Source: Desulfobulbus sp. (GTDB lineage Bacteria; Desulfobacterota; Desulfobulbia; Desulfobulbales; Desulfobulbaceae). From it: a stretch of DNA of 10,904 bases. This document shows positions 1 through 5,249 of this stretch, one piece after another (positions within the stretch are counted from its first letter, which is position 1; each line of letters opens with the position of its first letter). Made by a program: the position numbers and the translations under genes. The stretch lies in NCBI GenBank assembly GCA_030600525.1, contig JAUVLX010000095.1, positions 1 to 10,904 on the forward strand, in the 5' to 3' direction. The notes below the pieces were generated by a model, which saw only the letters and a list, made by a program, of their open reading frames with translations, had not been told where the DNA came from and did no database searches.

Positions 1-2
1 GT

Positions 3-146
3 ACCGGCTTCTGGCTGATGCATAATGTTCTTGCCCATTCCCCCACCGCTGTACTTCTTGAATGTCTTTTTCTCTGCAGTAATATAGTCGGTTATTACCG
101 TTACTATGTTGCTCGCACTCCTCGAGTCGGGACCTTTCCCAACTGA
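3..146 (+). CDS. C-terminal end of a small integral membrane protein (partial)
   Basis: One frame is open from the left edge of the window to a TGA at 144-146, giving 47 residues. Most of it is a hydrophobic helix with aromatic and small residues (FWLMHNVLAHSP, then VLLECLFLCSNIVGYYRYY), followed by a short polar tail ending in PRVGTFPN. The pattern of a Trp/His-containing helix, an S-P turn, a helix with a late Asn, and a YYRYY membrane-interface cluster resembles the last segments of small PQ-loop-like or YgjV-like bacterial membrane proteins. That resemblance is weak and no function is assigned. The next gene begins 21 bases later on the same strand, so co-transcription is possible. The start lies outside the window. 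Coding status is inferred from the open frame and plausible membrane topology; chance openness over 144 bases cannot be excluded. Confidence 0.5.
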   Translation, partial: TGFWLMHNVLAHSPTAVLLECLFLCSNIVGYYRYYVARTPRVGTFPN

Positions 147-167
147 AAATAACGTTTGGAATTATGC

Positions 168-1127
168 ATGGCACGTTCTGAGGTACATCCTTTTCATGAT
201 TTTTTACCGTGGCAGGTCTGGCCGGGGTCGTATAAAAATCCTCCCGTGGACGGTAATTTCCCCTGTCCTGATGGTATAACGTTGCGGATAGATAAAGAAA
301 CGGCCATTGCCTCCATGGGCTCCTGTTTTGCCCGTGAGATTAAGAAGGTTCTGGTGCAGCAAGAGTACAATTATATCGTGGAAGAGCGTGATAATCCTGC
401 CTCAGCCCATGCAAGTGCGGCATGGGAACGCACCTATAACACGTTTTCCATGCGGCAGATTTTTGCCTATACGTTTTCCCGTTTTTCGCCGCAGCACAGG
501 TGGTGGAAAATACCTGGAGAAGAAAGGGTGCAGGATCCCTACCGGCGGATAATGCTCTATAATTCTCTTGAGGAGGCAGAACGTGATTTTGCGGTACACG
601 TTGCAGCGTCACAGCGGGTTTTGAAAAGGGCTGAAGTCCTTATTCTCACCCTAGGGTTGACCGAGATATGGGAGGATACGGAAGACGGCAGTGTTATCTG
701 TCTTCCTTCCGGGCCGTATCCTAACAACGGCGGTGATATGTCTCGATATCGTTTCAGGGTATCACGCTATCAGGAAAATTTGGATAATCTGGAATATATT
801 CATTCTTTGATGGCAGTCCACAATCCGGGATGCAAGATTGTACTCACTGTTTCGCCGGTACACCTATGGGCCACTTTTCGTAAGGATTTGGATGTGATCA
901 GTGCAAGCTGTAACTCCAAGTCGACTCTGCGTGCCGTTGCCGACGAATTTGTTTCCAGGCATGACAATGTTTTTTACTTTCCGGCCTTTGAAATGGCAAC
1001 CATCTATACCATGCTAGAGGGTAAATCCTACTTTGTAGATGGGAAGGAAAATTTTCATGTCAACCGGAAAACAGTGCAGTTTATAATGGATCATTTTTTT
1101 AAATATTATAACCCCCAGCAGATGTAG
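168..1127 (+). CDS. GSCFA domain protein (SGNH-hydrolase-like, function unknown)
   Basis: A 319-residue protein from the ATG at 168. A TTG four codons upstream (156) is the only longer option, because an in-frame TAA lies at 150-152. Neither start has a clear Shine-Dalgarno. The family-defining motif GSCFA is at residues 51-55 (MGSCFAREIKK). Further family-like blocks are LILTLGLTEIWED (158-170), VLTVSPVHLWATF (225-237) and DGKENFHVN (291-299). The GSCFA family is uncharacterised but is usually placed with GDSL/SGNH esterases. On that view the GSCFA serine would be the nucleophile and the Asp/His near 291-297 the end of the triad; this is an inference. No signal peptide is visible, so it is probably cytoplasmic. 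The small RAM-domain gene follows 51 bases downstream on the same strand. A 6-bp hairpin (GATTGG/CCAATC, 1133-1148) lies in the gap without a T-run, so the pair is probably one transcript. Confidence 0.88.
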   Translation: MARSEVHPFHDFLPWQVWPGSYKNPPVDGNFPCPDGITLRIDKETAIASMGSCFAREIKKVLVQQEYNYIVEERDNPASAHASAAWERTYNTFSMRQIFAYTFSRFSPQHRWWKIPGEERVQDPYRRIMLYNSLEEAERDFAVHVAASQRVLKRAEVLILTLGLTEIWEDTEDGSVICLPSGPYPNNGGDMSRYRFRVSRYQENLDNLEYIHSLMAVHNPGCKIVLTVSPVHLWATFRKDLDVISASCNSKSTLRAVADEFVSRHDNVFYFPAFEMATIYTMLEGKSYFVDGKENFHVNRKTVQFIMDHFFKYYNPQQM

Positions 1128-1178
1128 CGACCGATTGGTAATCCAATCTGCAGGAGCAAGCCTTTTCAAGGAGAAATG

Positions 1179-1454
1179 ATGGTTACCTCAATAATACTCA
1201 TTAATGCAGAACGGTCGAAGATAAATGCACTGGCAGAACAACTGGCGGACGTGGAAGGTATTTCCGAGGTCTATTCTGTCAGCGGTTCCTATGACCTGAT
1301 AGCCATTGCTCGCATAGCTACAAATGACGATCTGGCAGAGCTGGTGACGAACAAAATGTATGAGCTGGAGGGAATCGAAAAAACAGAAACGATGCTCGCC
1401 TTCAAAGCCTTTTCCCGGCATGACCTGGAGCGTATGTTCTCGCTGGGGATGTGA
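1179..1454 (+). CDS. Stand-alone Lrp/AsnC ligand-binding (RAM) domain protein
   Basis: A 91-residue protein consisting of one Lrp/AsnC C-terminal RAM domain without the helix-turn-helix of full-length Lrp regulators. Visible hallmarks are a first beta strand (TSIILINAE), an alpha helix through INALAEQLADVEGI, the core VYSVSGSYDLIAIARI (31-46), a second helix DLAELVTNKMYELEGI, and a last strand KTETMLAFKAF. Proteins of this size form dimers and higher rings and bind amino acids or related small ligands at the dimer interface. They may modulate full-length Lrp proteins or act as sensors. An AAGGAG at 1168-1173 is 5 bases from the ATG at 1179, a better spacing than for the ATG at 1176, so the second start is preferred. 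It lies downstream of the GSCFA gene, and its stop is only 10 bases from inserted element A. Confidence 0.9.
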   Translation: MVTSIILINAERSKINALAEQLADVEGISEVYSVSGSYDLIAIARIATNDDLAELVTNKMYELEGIEKTETMLAFKAFSRHDLERMFSLGM

Positions 1455-1464
1455 AAAACTCTAA

Positions 1465-1643
1465 GGAGCTGTCCTGAAATAACTTGAACATCTCGCATCG
1501 CATCTTCAGGTCATCTTTGGCTGATCTTCAATCACAAAGTCCTCAACGTAGCACGACTACGCCTGCGGTTTTGTTCAATTAGATCATCCAACTCTAACCT
1601 AAGTATGAGCGCGATATTGTCCAACTTATTTACGGACAGCTCC
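1465..1643. mobile_element. Element A: MITE-like insertion, 179 bp, TAA duplication
   Basis: The ends form an 18-bp terminal inverted repeat with two adjacent mismatches: GGAGCTGTCC-TG-AAATAA at 1465-1482, and its complement with GT in the middle at 1626-1643. The trinucleotide TAA directly flanks both ends (1462-1464 and 1644-1646) as a target-site duplication. The interior has no usable reading frame. It can fold as an imperfect hairpin through GATCT (1523-1527)/AGATC (1581-1585) and CGTAG (1547-1551)/CTACG (1557-1561). This is the architecture of a miniature element mobilised by a DDE transposase encoded elsewhere. TA-centred duplications and GGAG..TGTCC ends suggest an IS5-like source, which is inferred only. 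It sits between the RAM-domain gene and the thioesterase start codon, ending 20 bases before that ATG. Confidence 0.82.
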
Positions 1644-1663
1644 TAAAGTAATAAGAGGAAAGG

Positions 1664-2086
1664 ATGAAGGTTAGAAACAACAACTATAAAAAAGATGTGG
1701 AAGCGGTCTTCCTAGAGGCGACTTTTATCCGGGAACTGGGTATTCAACTCGTTAATGTGGAGCCTGGCCGGTGTCTGGCTGAGGTGCAGGTTATCCCGGC
1801 ACATCTGCAGCATCTTAATCGCGTACATGGCGGTGTTATTTCTTCCCTTGCTGGCCATGCCGCTCTGGGAGCCGCCATATCCGTCGCTTCGGAAGGTGAT
1901 GTGTTGGTAGCTCCGGAATTTACCTTTCAGATGTTTCGTGGTGTGGAGTCAGGCTTGCTCCAGGCAAAAGCTCAGGTGATCAAAGGCGGCGCGTTGCTTA
2001 TTTTTACAGAAGCGGAAGTGTTTTATAACGGTACTGCTGGTGAGCATCTGGTGGCAAAAGGAAATTTTACCTTCACCCGTGCCTAG
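1664..2086 (+). CDS. PaaI-type hotdog-fold acyl-CoA thioesterase-like protein
   Basis: A 140-residue single hotdog domain of the PaaI/4HBT thioesterase type, which hydrolyse acyl- or aryl-CoA thioesters in the cytoplasm as dimers or tetramers. The signature is HLNRVHGGVISSLAGHAALGAA (residues 50-71): the HGG opens the long central helix, then EFTFQMFR (85-92), and a C-terminal strand pair (LLQAKAQVIKGGALLIFTEAEVF). In characterised PaaI-like enzymes the helix carries an acidic catalytic residue in L-A-D-x-A; here the equivalent position appears to be Gly64 (L-A-G-H-A), with His65 next to it. Substrate and even activity are therefore uncertain. The ATG at 1664 follows a purine-rich AGAGGAA (1654-1660). 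The gene is bracketed by element A, 20 bases upstream, and element B, inserted at its TAG stop. Without A it would lie about 27 bases after the RAM gene, suggesting an original operon. Confidence 0.85.
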   Translation: MKVRNNNYKKDVEAVFLEATFIRELGIQLVNVEPGRCLAEVQVIPAHLQHLNRVHGGVISSLAGHAALGAAISVASEGDVLVAPEFTFQMFRGVESGLLQAKAQVIKGGALLIFTEAEVFYNGTAGEHLVAKGNFTFTRA

Positions 2087-2244
2087 TGTCTCGTCAACGC
2101 TGCTCTGACGTATCTTGCTTGTTTTTTCTCGCACCTGGATTCCTTTAACTGGTGGTACATAGCCCACTATGAACAACCAGCTAAAGAAATCCAGGACCAA
2201 AAAAATCCACCGCAATATTTCGACATTTCATCGTTGACGCGACA
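2087..2244. mobile_element. Element B: MITE-like hairpin insertion, 158 bp, CTAG duplication
   Basis: Terminal inverted repeats TGTCTCGTCAACG (2087-2099) and CGTTGACGCGACA (2232-2244) match at 12 of 13 positions. CTAG flanks each end (2083-2086 and 2245-2248), which fits a 4-bp target duplication; because CTAG is palindromic it could also be counted as part of the repeat. The centre is a second inverted repeat, 2134-2153 against 2176-2195, matching at 18 of 20 positions (CCTGGATT.CTTTA.CTGGT). The loop itself contains CATAG/CTATG, so much of the element can form one long stem. There is no transposase frame. The left CTAG contains the thioesterase stop codon, so the insertion left the protein intact. 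Any transcript reading through the thioesterase gene would end in this stem. Confidence 0.85.
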
Positions 2245-2325
2245 CTAGATAGTGCCCATCCATAAATGGTATTTAAGCCGATAGCGGCGTTATGCTTAAA
2301 CTTTTATTCTCGGGATCTCAAAATT

Positions 2326-2490
2326 TTAGATTCCTGTAACAGGATCAAGCATTTTTTCCTGACACGTTTTACAGAGCAGTTTTTCTGTTTCCAATGCATG
2401 GAAACAATTCATGCATCGTTTTTTCCTGTTTATACCAGACTTTTTATCAGGCTGTTTCTTGGTATGGAACAGCATGTGGATAATATTCAT
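2326..2490 (-). CDS. Small zinc-ribbon protein, CxxC-x10-CxxC (hypothetical)
   Basis: A minus-strand frame encodes a 49-residue peptide from the ATG at 2475, or 54 residues from the in-frame ATG at 2490; TAA is at 2326-2328, and the next upstream in-frame stop is at 2521-2523. The N-terminal part is strongly basic (HTKKQPDKKSGINRKKR). It is followed by RCMNCFHALETEKLLCKTCQ, where four cysteines are spaced C-x2-C-x10-C-x2-C, the layout of a zinc knuckle or ribbon. The tail is EKMLDPVTGI. I do not recognise a named family; a nucleic-acid or protein-binding role is inferred from the basic arm and zinc site. No Shine-Dalgarno is visible at either start, which lowers confidence. A TTGACA lies about 107 bases upstream of the ATG (see separate entry). 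A hairpin (TTTAAGC/GCTTAAA, 2272-2300) lies 26 bases past the stop but lacks a T-run. The cysteine spacing argues for a real gene. Confidence 0.55.
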   Translation of the reverse strand: MNIIHMLFHTKKQPDKKSGINRKKRCMNCFHALETEKLLCKTCQEKMLDPVTGI

Positions 2491-2568
2491 AGGTAAGGGT
2501 GGTAAAGTGCTTTGGTGTTGTTACGGTTATACGGAAAAGGGAAAATAAGTGTTTGCTAGTAGCGACAG

Positions 2569-2597
2569 AAGCTAAGGGCGTTGTTGTTGCCTGTCAA
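2569..2597 (-). promoter_or_regulatory. Candidate sigma70-type promoter for the zinc-ribbon gene
   Basis: On the minus strand a perfect -35 TTGACA (2597-2592) is followed after 17 bases by TAGCTT (2574-2569), which matches the -10 consensus at only three positions. Transcription would begin near 2562 and give a leader of 70-90 bases before the zinc-ribbon start. Weak prediction, resting on the -35 and the spacing. Confidence 0.25.
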
Positions 2598-2770
2598 CCT
2601 GAAAGCGTTCTCTTGGCGTGCTAAATTGTGTTTTTTCGTGTTTCCGGTTTGTTGGATGTGATGCAGGGAGTGGGGAGGGTGACAGTCATGGGTATTGTTG
2701 CTGGCTGTTGCAGGTGAGCAAGGGCAACGGGAAGTGTCATGTGTTGCTTTTTTTAGTAGCTCGCATTAGA

Positions 2771-2799
2771 TTGACCAGAAAGGTTTTTGTCAATAATGG
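2771..2799 (+). promoter_or_regulatory. Candidate promoter upstream of element C
   Basis: TTGACC (2771-2776) is followed after 17 bases by TAATGG (2794-2799). The TTGAC is also half of an inverted TTGAC/GTCAA pair (2771-2775 and 2788-2792). If real, it would have driven the SpoIIAA-like gene at 3003 before element C was inserted between them. Confidence 0.3.
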
Positions 2800-2812
2800 G
2801 CATGCTTCACTA

Positions 2813-2969
2813 GGAGGTTGTCCGAGAATAGGGATTTTTTCTCAGTGCGAGGCATTTTAGAAAAATAAGCACAGCCATATAATAGATATCGGAGTCTACG
2901 CTTACCTACGAGCTTATTTTTCCAAAATAACGATGACATGGGGAAAAAGGGCATTCTCGGACAGCCTCC
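2813..2969. mobile_element. Element C: MITE-like insertion, 157 bp, TA duplication
   Basis: Terminal inverted repeats GGAGGTTGTCCGAGAAT (2813-2829) and its complement at 2953-2969 differ at one of 17 positions. TA directly flanks both ends (2811-2812, 2970-2971). A second internal inverted repeat, 2854-2870 against 2912-2928, matches at 16 of 17 positions, so the element folds as a long stem with a 41-base loop. The loop contains TATCGGAGTCTACGCTTACC (2887-2906), which recurs near 5098. The outer ends share the GGAG..TGTCC core with element A, implying related but distinct mobilising transposases. No transposase frame is present. The right end is 33 bases before the next start codon. Confidence 0.85.
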
Positions 2970-3002
2970 TAGAAGTGTTGTGTCAGCAAACAGGAGAACT
3001 CT

Positions 3003-3443
3003 ATGCCAGGATGTAATATATTCAGTCAGGAACACCAGATGTTGCTCGTCCATTTTTTCGGGAATGTGACTGCCAGTGATTTGGAATTGCAAGCAGTGTC
3101 AGTTCTCTCTCATCCCGATTTCAGTGGAAGCACCAAAGAGTTGGTCAGTTTTGCGGAGGTAGAGAGTTTTGCTCCGGATGTCGATATGGAACGGCTCGCT
3201 GACATTGTTAAAATTAATAAAGAGCATATTGAGAAGTTCCCGGAACTCAAAATTGCCTTTATTGCCCCTGATGCGCTTTCTTTCAACCTCGCAAGGGTCT
3301 ATCAAGATAATACTCAGACCCACGAACGTAAAGGCGATATGAAAATTTTTACCACCAAGCAGGAAGCTGTTCAGTGGCTGGGTGGTAAGAGCGGTCAGTG
3401 GGATATGCTTCTTGAGCGTGTATCAAAAATGTGCAGCTTGTAG
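3003..3443 (+). CDS. SpoIIAA-like (STAS/SEC14-type fold) protein
   Basis: A 146-residue protein resembling the SpoIIAA-like family, small STAS-fold proteins often annotated as STAS/SEC14 domain-containing. Supporting features are an N-terminal strand HQMLLVHFFGNVTASDL (11-27), a conserved Leu-x2-Hxx(D/P)F stretch (VLSHPDFSGSTKELVSF, 34-50), the helix MERLADIVKINKEHIEKFPELKIAFIAPDALSFNLARVYQ (62-101), and the closing strand/helix MKIFTTKQEAVQWLG (113-127). The ligand and biological role of this branch are unknown. The fold binds nucleotides or hydrophobic ligands in relatives, and here that is only an analogy. AGGAG at 2992-2996 is 6 bases from the ATG and supports the start. It appears to be a single-gene unit: element C lies immediately upstream and a terminator-like hairpin lies about 140 bases downstream. 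Confidence 0.75.
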   Translation: MPGCNIFSQEHQMLLVHFFGNVTASDLELQAVSVLSHPDFSGSTKELVSFAEVESFAPDVDMERLADIVKINKEHIEKFPELKIAFIAPDALSFNLARVYQDNTQTHERKGDMKIFTTKQEAVQWLGGKSGQWDMLLERVSKMCSL

Positions 3444-3526
3444 CTGATACTCCTTTTGATTTTTTCCTCTGTCCGGTTATCCACCTCACCCCCGGACGGA
3501 GGCTCCCACCTCCTGTCACCAGCTAC

Positions 3527-3555
3527 TTGCGCATAATTGTTTTTTCTTTTAGTAT
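3527..3555 (+). promoter_or_regulatory. purU: Weak candidate promoter for purU
   Basis: TTGCGC (3527-3532), 17 bases, TAGTAT (3550-3555). The -10 matches four of six consensus positions and the -35 three of six. The start point would lie before the hairpin at 3584-3605, placing that hairpin in the purU leader. A TATAAA at 3615-3620, 5 bases before the purU ATG, is an alternative -10 that would give a nearly leaderless message, but no good -35 is found for it. Confidence 0.2.
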
Positions 3556-3583
3556 GTCCGCTTTTGCGTAATTATCGTCTCAT

Positions 3584-3605
3584 GCCGTGTGTGAACGGCT
3601 TTTTT
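3584..3605 (+). terminator. Rho-independent terminator-like hairpin before purU
   Basis: GCCGT (3584-3588) pairs with ACGGC (3595-3599) around a 6-base loop, followed directly by six T residues (3600-3605). It most simply ends the SpoIIAA-like transcript. If the purU promoter lies upstream of it (3527-3555), it could act as an attenuator instead. The stem is short, so strength is uncertain. Confidence 0.55.
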
Positions 3606-3625
3606 CAGAATTGATATAAAATACC

Positions 3626-4507
3626 ATGGATCCCATAGAAAACGACCTTATGCCCTCTTCTGCTATTTTGTTAATCCACTGCCAAGACAGAAAAGGGATC
3701 GTCTCCTCGGTGAGCGAATTTATTTTCAAGAATAACGGCAATATAATGTATCTCGATCAGCACGTAGATACATCCCAGGGCGTTTTTTTTATGCGTATTG
3801 AATGGGAATTGGGAAATTTCACGATTCCTGATGAGAAAATCGGGGAGTATTTTGATACGCTGATCGCCCAGAAGTACAAGATGCAGTGGGATCTGCATTT
3901 TTCTCAATATGTACCTAAGATGGCATTGTTTGTGTCAAAGTTGTCCCATTGCCTGTACGATCTGCTTTCTCGCTGGAAGTCCGGTGAAATTGAAGTCGAG
4001 ATTCCGCTTATAATCAGTAACCATGAAGATATGCGGCCTGTTGCCGAACAGTTTGAAGTTCCCTTCTACCATTTCGCCATTACTGCCCAGAATAAAAAGG
4101 AAAAAGAGCAGCAACAACTTGAACTGCTTGCCGAGCACGACATAGACTTTATAGTGCTTGCCCGGTACATGCAGGTCCTTTCCGGCGACTTTGTTGATCA
4201 TTATCAGGGAAAAGTCATCAATATCCACCACTCTTTTCTTCCTGCCTTTCCGGGAGCCAAACCGTACCACTCAGCCTATGAGCGGGGGGTCAAGATTATC
4301 GGGGCAACCAGTCACTATGTAACCGCAGATCTTGATGGCGGGCCAATCATAGCCCAGGACGTTATTCAGGTCAGTCATGCCGATGCGGTTCAGGATCTGG
4401 TGCGAAAGGGGCGCGACCTGGAAAAAGTGATCCTTGCCCGGGCCATCTGGCATCATTTGAAACGACAGACACTGATTTATCAGAACCGGACTGTTGTCTT
4501 TACCTAA
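3626..4507 (+). CDS. purU: Formyltetrahydrofolate deformylase
   Basis: A 293-residue PurU, which hydrolyses 10-formyltetrahydrofolate to formate and tetrahydrofolate in the cytoplasm, balancing one-carbon pools and feeding formate to purine synthesis. An N-terminal ACT domain (about 13-92; starts ILLIHCQDRKGIVSSVSEFI) is followed by a formyltransferase-type catalytic domain (about 97-290). The active-site loop NIHHSFLPAFPGAKPYHSAY (199-218) holds Asn199 and His201. GATSHYVTADLDGGPIIAQD (226-245) holds the conserved Asp237 before Gly-Gly. The C-terminal R-A-(I/L)-x...NRTV block is also present. Length and order match the family, so identity is firm. The ATG at 3626 lacks a Shine-Dalgarno; an internal ATG at 3650 is no better. 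It converges on the small minus-strand gene, the two stops being 9 bases apart, with no obvious terminator between. Confidence 0.96.
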   Translation: MDPIENDLMPSSAILLIHCQDRKGIVSSVSEFIFKNNGNIMYLDQHVDTSQGVFFMRIEWELGNFTIPDEKIGEYFDTLIAQKYKMQWDLHFSQYVPKMALFVSKLSHCLYDLLSRWKSGEIEVEIPLIISNHEDMRPVAEQFEVPFYHFAITAQNKKEKEQQQLELLAEHDIDFIVLARYMQVLSGDFVDHYQGKVINIHHSFLPAFPGAKPYHSAYERGVKIIGATSHYVTADLDGGPIIAQDVIQVSHADAVQDLVRKGRDLEKVILARAIWHHLKRQTLIYQNRTVVFT

Positions 4508-4516
4508 GCTATACGT

Positions 4517-4801
4517 TTATTCCGTATTATCGGTAGCAACAGATTCAAAGGCGTGAAATTCAAGGCTGCCTTCATAGATTTGAAAGCTGCCGCAATACCT
4601 GCCTGGGTTGTCTGGCATTTCTGTGGCTGTTACGTAGAGGGTGATGGTGCGTTCCTGTTCATCCCTTTCCGGATCAACCAGTGCCCAGAGTACGGGTGAG
4701 TCATCACCTTTTGCCTGGACATTGAGGATTTCGCTGCCTGCAGGCAATTGAACGGTTTGAGTCTTGGTTGGCTGAAGGTGGTACCTACGAATTGTTTTCA
4801 T
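4517..4801 (-). CDS. Small conserved protein of the DUF7352 type
   Basis: A 94-residue protein of unknown function. It opens with M-K-T-I followed by a short beta-rich region, then the LPAGSEILNVQ (19-29), VLWALVDPE (37-45) and RTITLYVTATEMPD (51-64) blocks, GRYCGSFQIYEGSLEFHAFE (67-86) and an acidic tail. This pattern (LPAGAxILxVQ ... LWALVDP ... YxGTxQ ... FHxFE) is that of small DUF7352-like proteins found in bacteria and phages. No catalytic residues, signal peptide or membrane segment are apparent. The ATG at 4801-4799 has no clear ribosome-binding site. It stands alone on the minus strand, tail to tail with purU, and its upstream region is the long intergenic stretch to 5355. Family assignment is from memory of the pattern. 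Confidence 0.75.
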   Translation of the reverse strand: MKTIRRYHLQPTKTQTVQLPAGSEILNVQAKGDDSPVLWALVDPERDEQERTITLYVTATEMPDNPGRYCGSFQIYEGSLEFHAFESVATDNTE

Positions 4802-4951
4802 TTGTCGATAGAGTGGTTGAAAGAATTTTTTAAGATTGCACGGTTTTGTAGTCTATACCAGAAAGTGGCGGGTGAGTGCACCGCTAATCCACTTTATGCC
4901 ACAAGAGATGCATCTTGATGTCCGTAACCTGGATTTTACCCAGATTTTTCA

Positions 4952-5037
4952 TGAACATTGTGTCAATTTGTTCAATTCCACACACTTTCTTAATGTTAAG
5001 CAACGTGACGTGGAGTTATAAATTTGCACAATGTTCA
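4952..5037. repeat. 86-bp imperfect inverted repeat (long hairpin)
   Basis: TGAACATTGTG (4952-4962) pairs perfectly with CACAATGTTCA (5027-5037). Inward, the arms continue imperfectly (CAATTTGTTCAATTCCAC against GTGGAGTTATAAATTTG). The centre holds CTTAATGTTAAG, a small perfect palindrome. The overall shape resembles elements A-C, but no clear target duplication flanks it, so it may be an old element or a structured RNA. Confidence 0.6.
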
Positions 5038-5097
5038 CCAAAGGTCAGTCCATCCGGCATCATTTACTTCAGTATTTTGGCAATGAATATAGACTAC

Positions 5098-5135
5098 TAT
5101 CGGAGTCTACGATTACCCGTAATCTACGCTTACCT
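5098..5135. repeat. 17-bp tandem repeat also present in element C
   Basis: TCTACGATTACC (5106-5117) and TCTACGCTTACC (5123-5134) are two copies at a 17-base period, and GATTAC-CC-GTAATC (5111-5124) between them is a perfect palindrome. TATCGGAGTCTACG[A/C]TTACC at 5098-5117 matches 2887-2906 inside element C at 19 of 20 positions. The second copy shares TCTACGCTTACCTA with element C. Confidence 0.75.
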
Positions 5136-5249
5136 ATTCAAAGCAAAAAACGTTGAACCTGACGCCGCCTGAACTGATGATAAATCCGGGTTAACAACCC
5201 ATTTTGTTGTAACTCTCTTTGAATGGGGACAAAATCCTTATTGCGGATT

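Larger units (their letters stand above)
2491..2812. other. Intergenic stretch without a convincing gene
   Basis: The plus strand is G/T-rich here. Frames of up to about 80 codons exist (for example 2618-2860 on plus), but they read into element C, lack a ribosome-binding site and look non-coding. It holds two candidate promoters pointing outward, listed separately. I see no RNA gene. Confidence 0.5.

Noticed and set aside
2475..2483. Perfect DnaA-box complement TGTGGATAA
   Set aside because: Single box (a one-mismatch copy at 3478-3486 is distant), with no AT-rich unwinding region or replication genes, so not an origin.
2266..2496. 76-codon plus-strand frame
   Set aside because: It lies opposite the CxxC...CxxC frame and reads as a Phe/Cys-rich shadow without a ribosome-binding site.
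2618..2860. 80-codon plus-strand frame
   Set aside because: It runs into inserted element C, ends inside it, and has no recognisable domain or Shine-Dalgarno.
2790..3092. 100-codon minus-strand frame through element C
   Set aside because: It spans the whole mobile element and the start of the SpoIIAA-like gene; the product is a by-product of the inverted repeats.
3471..3497. GTCCGG/CCGGAC stem after the SpoIIAA-like gene
   Set aside because: Six-bp stem with a 15-base loop and no T-run; not called as a terminator.
4836..5172. Two overlapping plus-strand frames (61 and 85 codons)
   Set aside because: No ribosome-binding site or family pattern, and they cross the long hairpin and tandem repeat.
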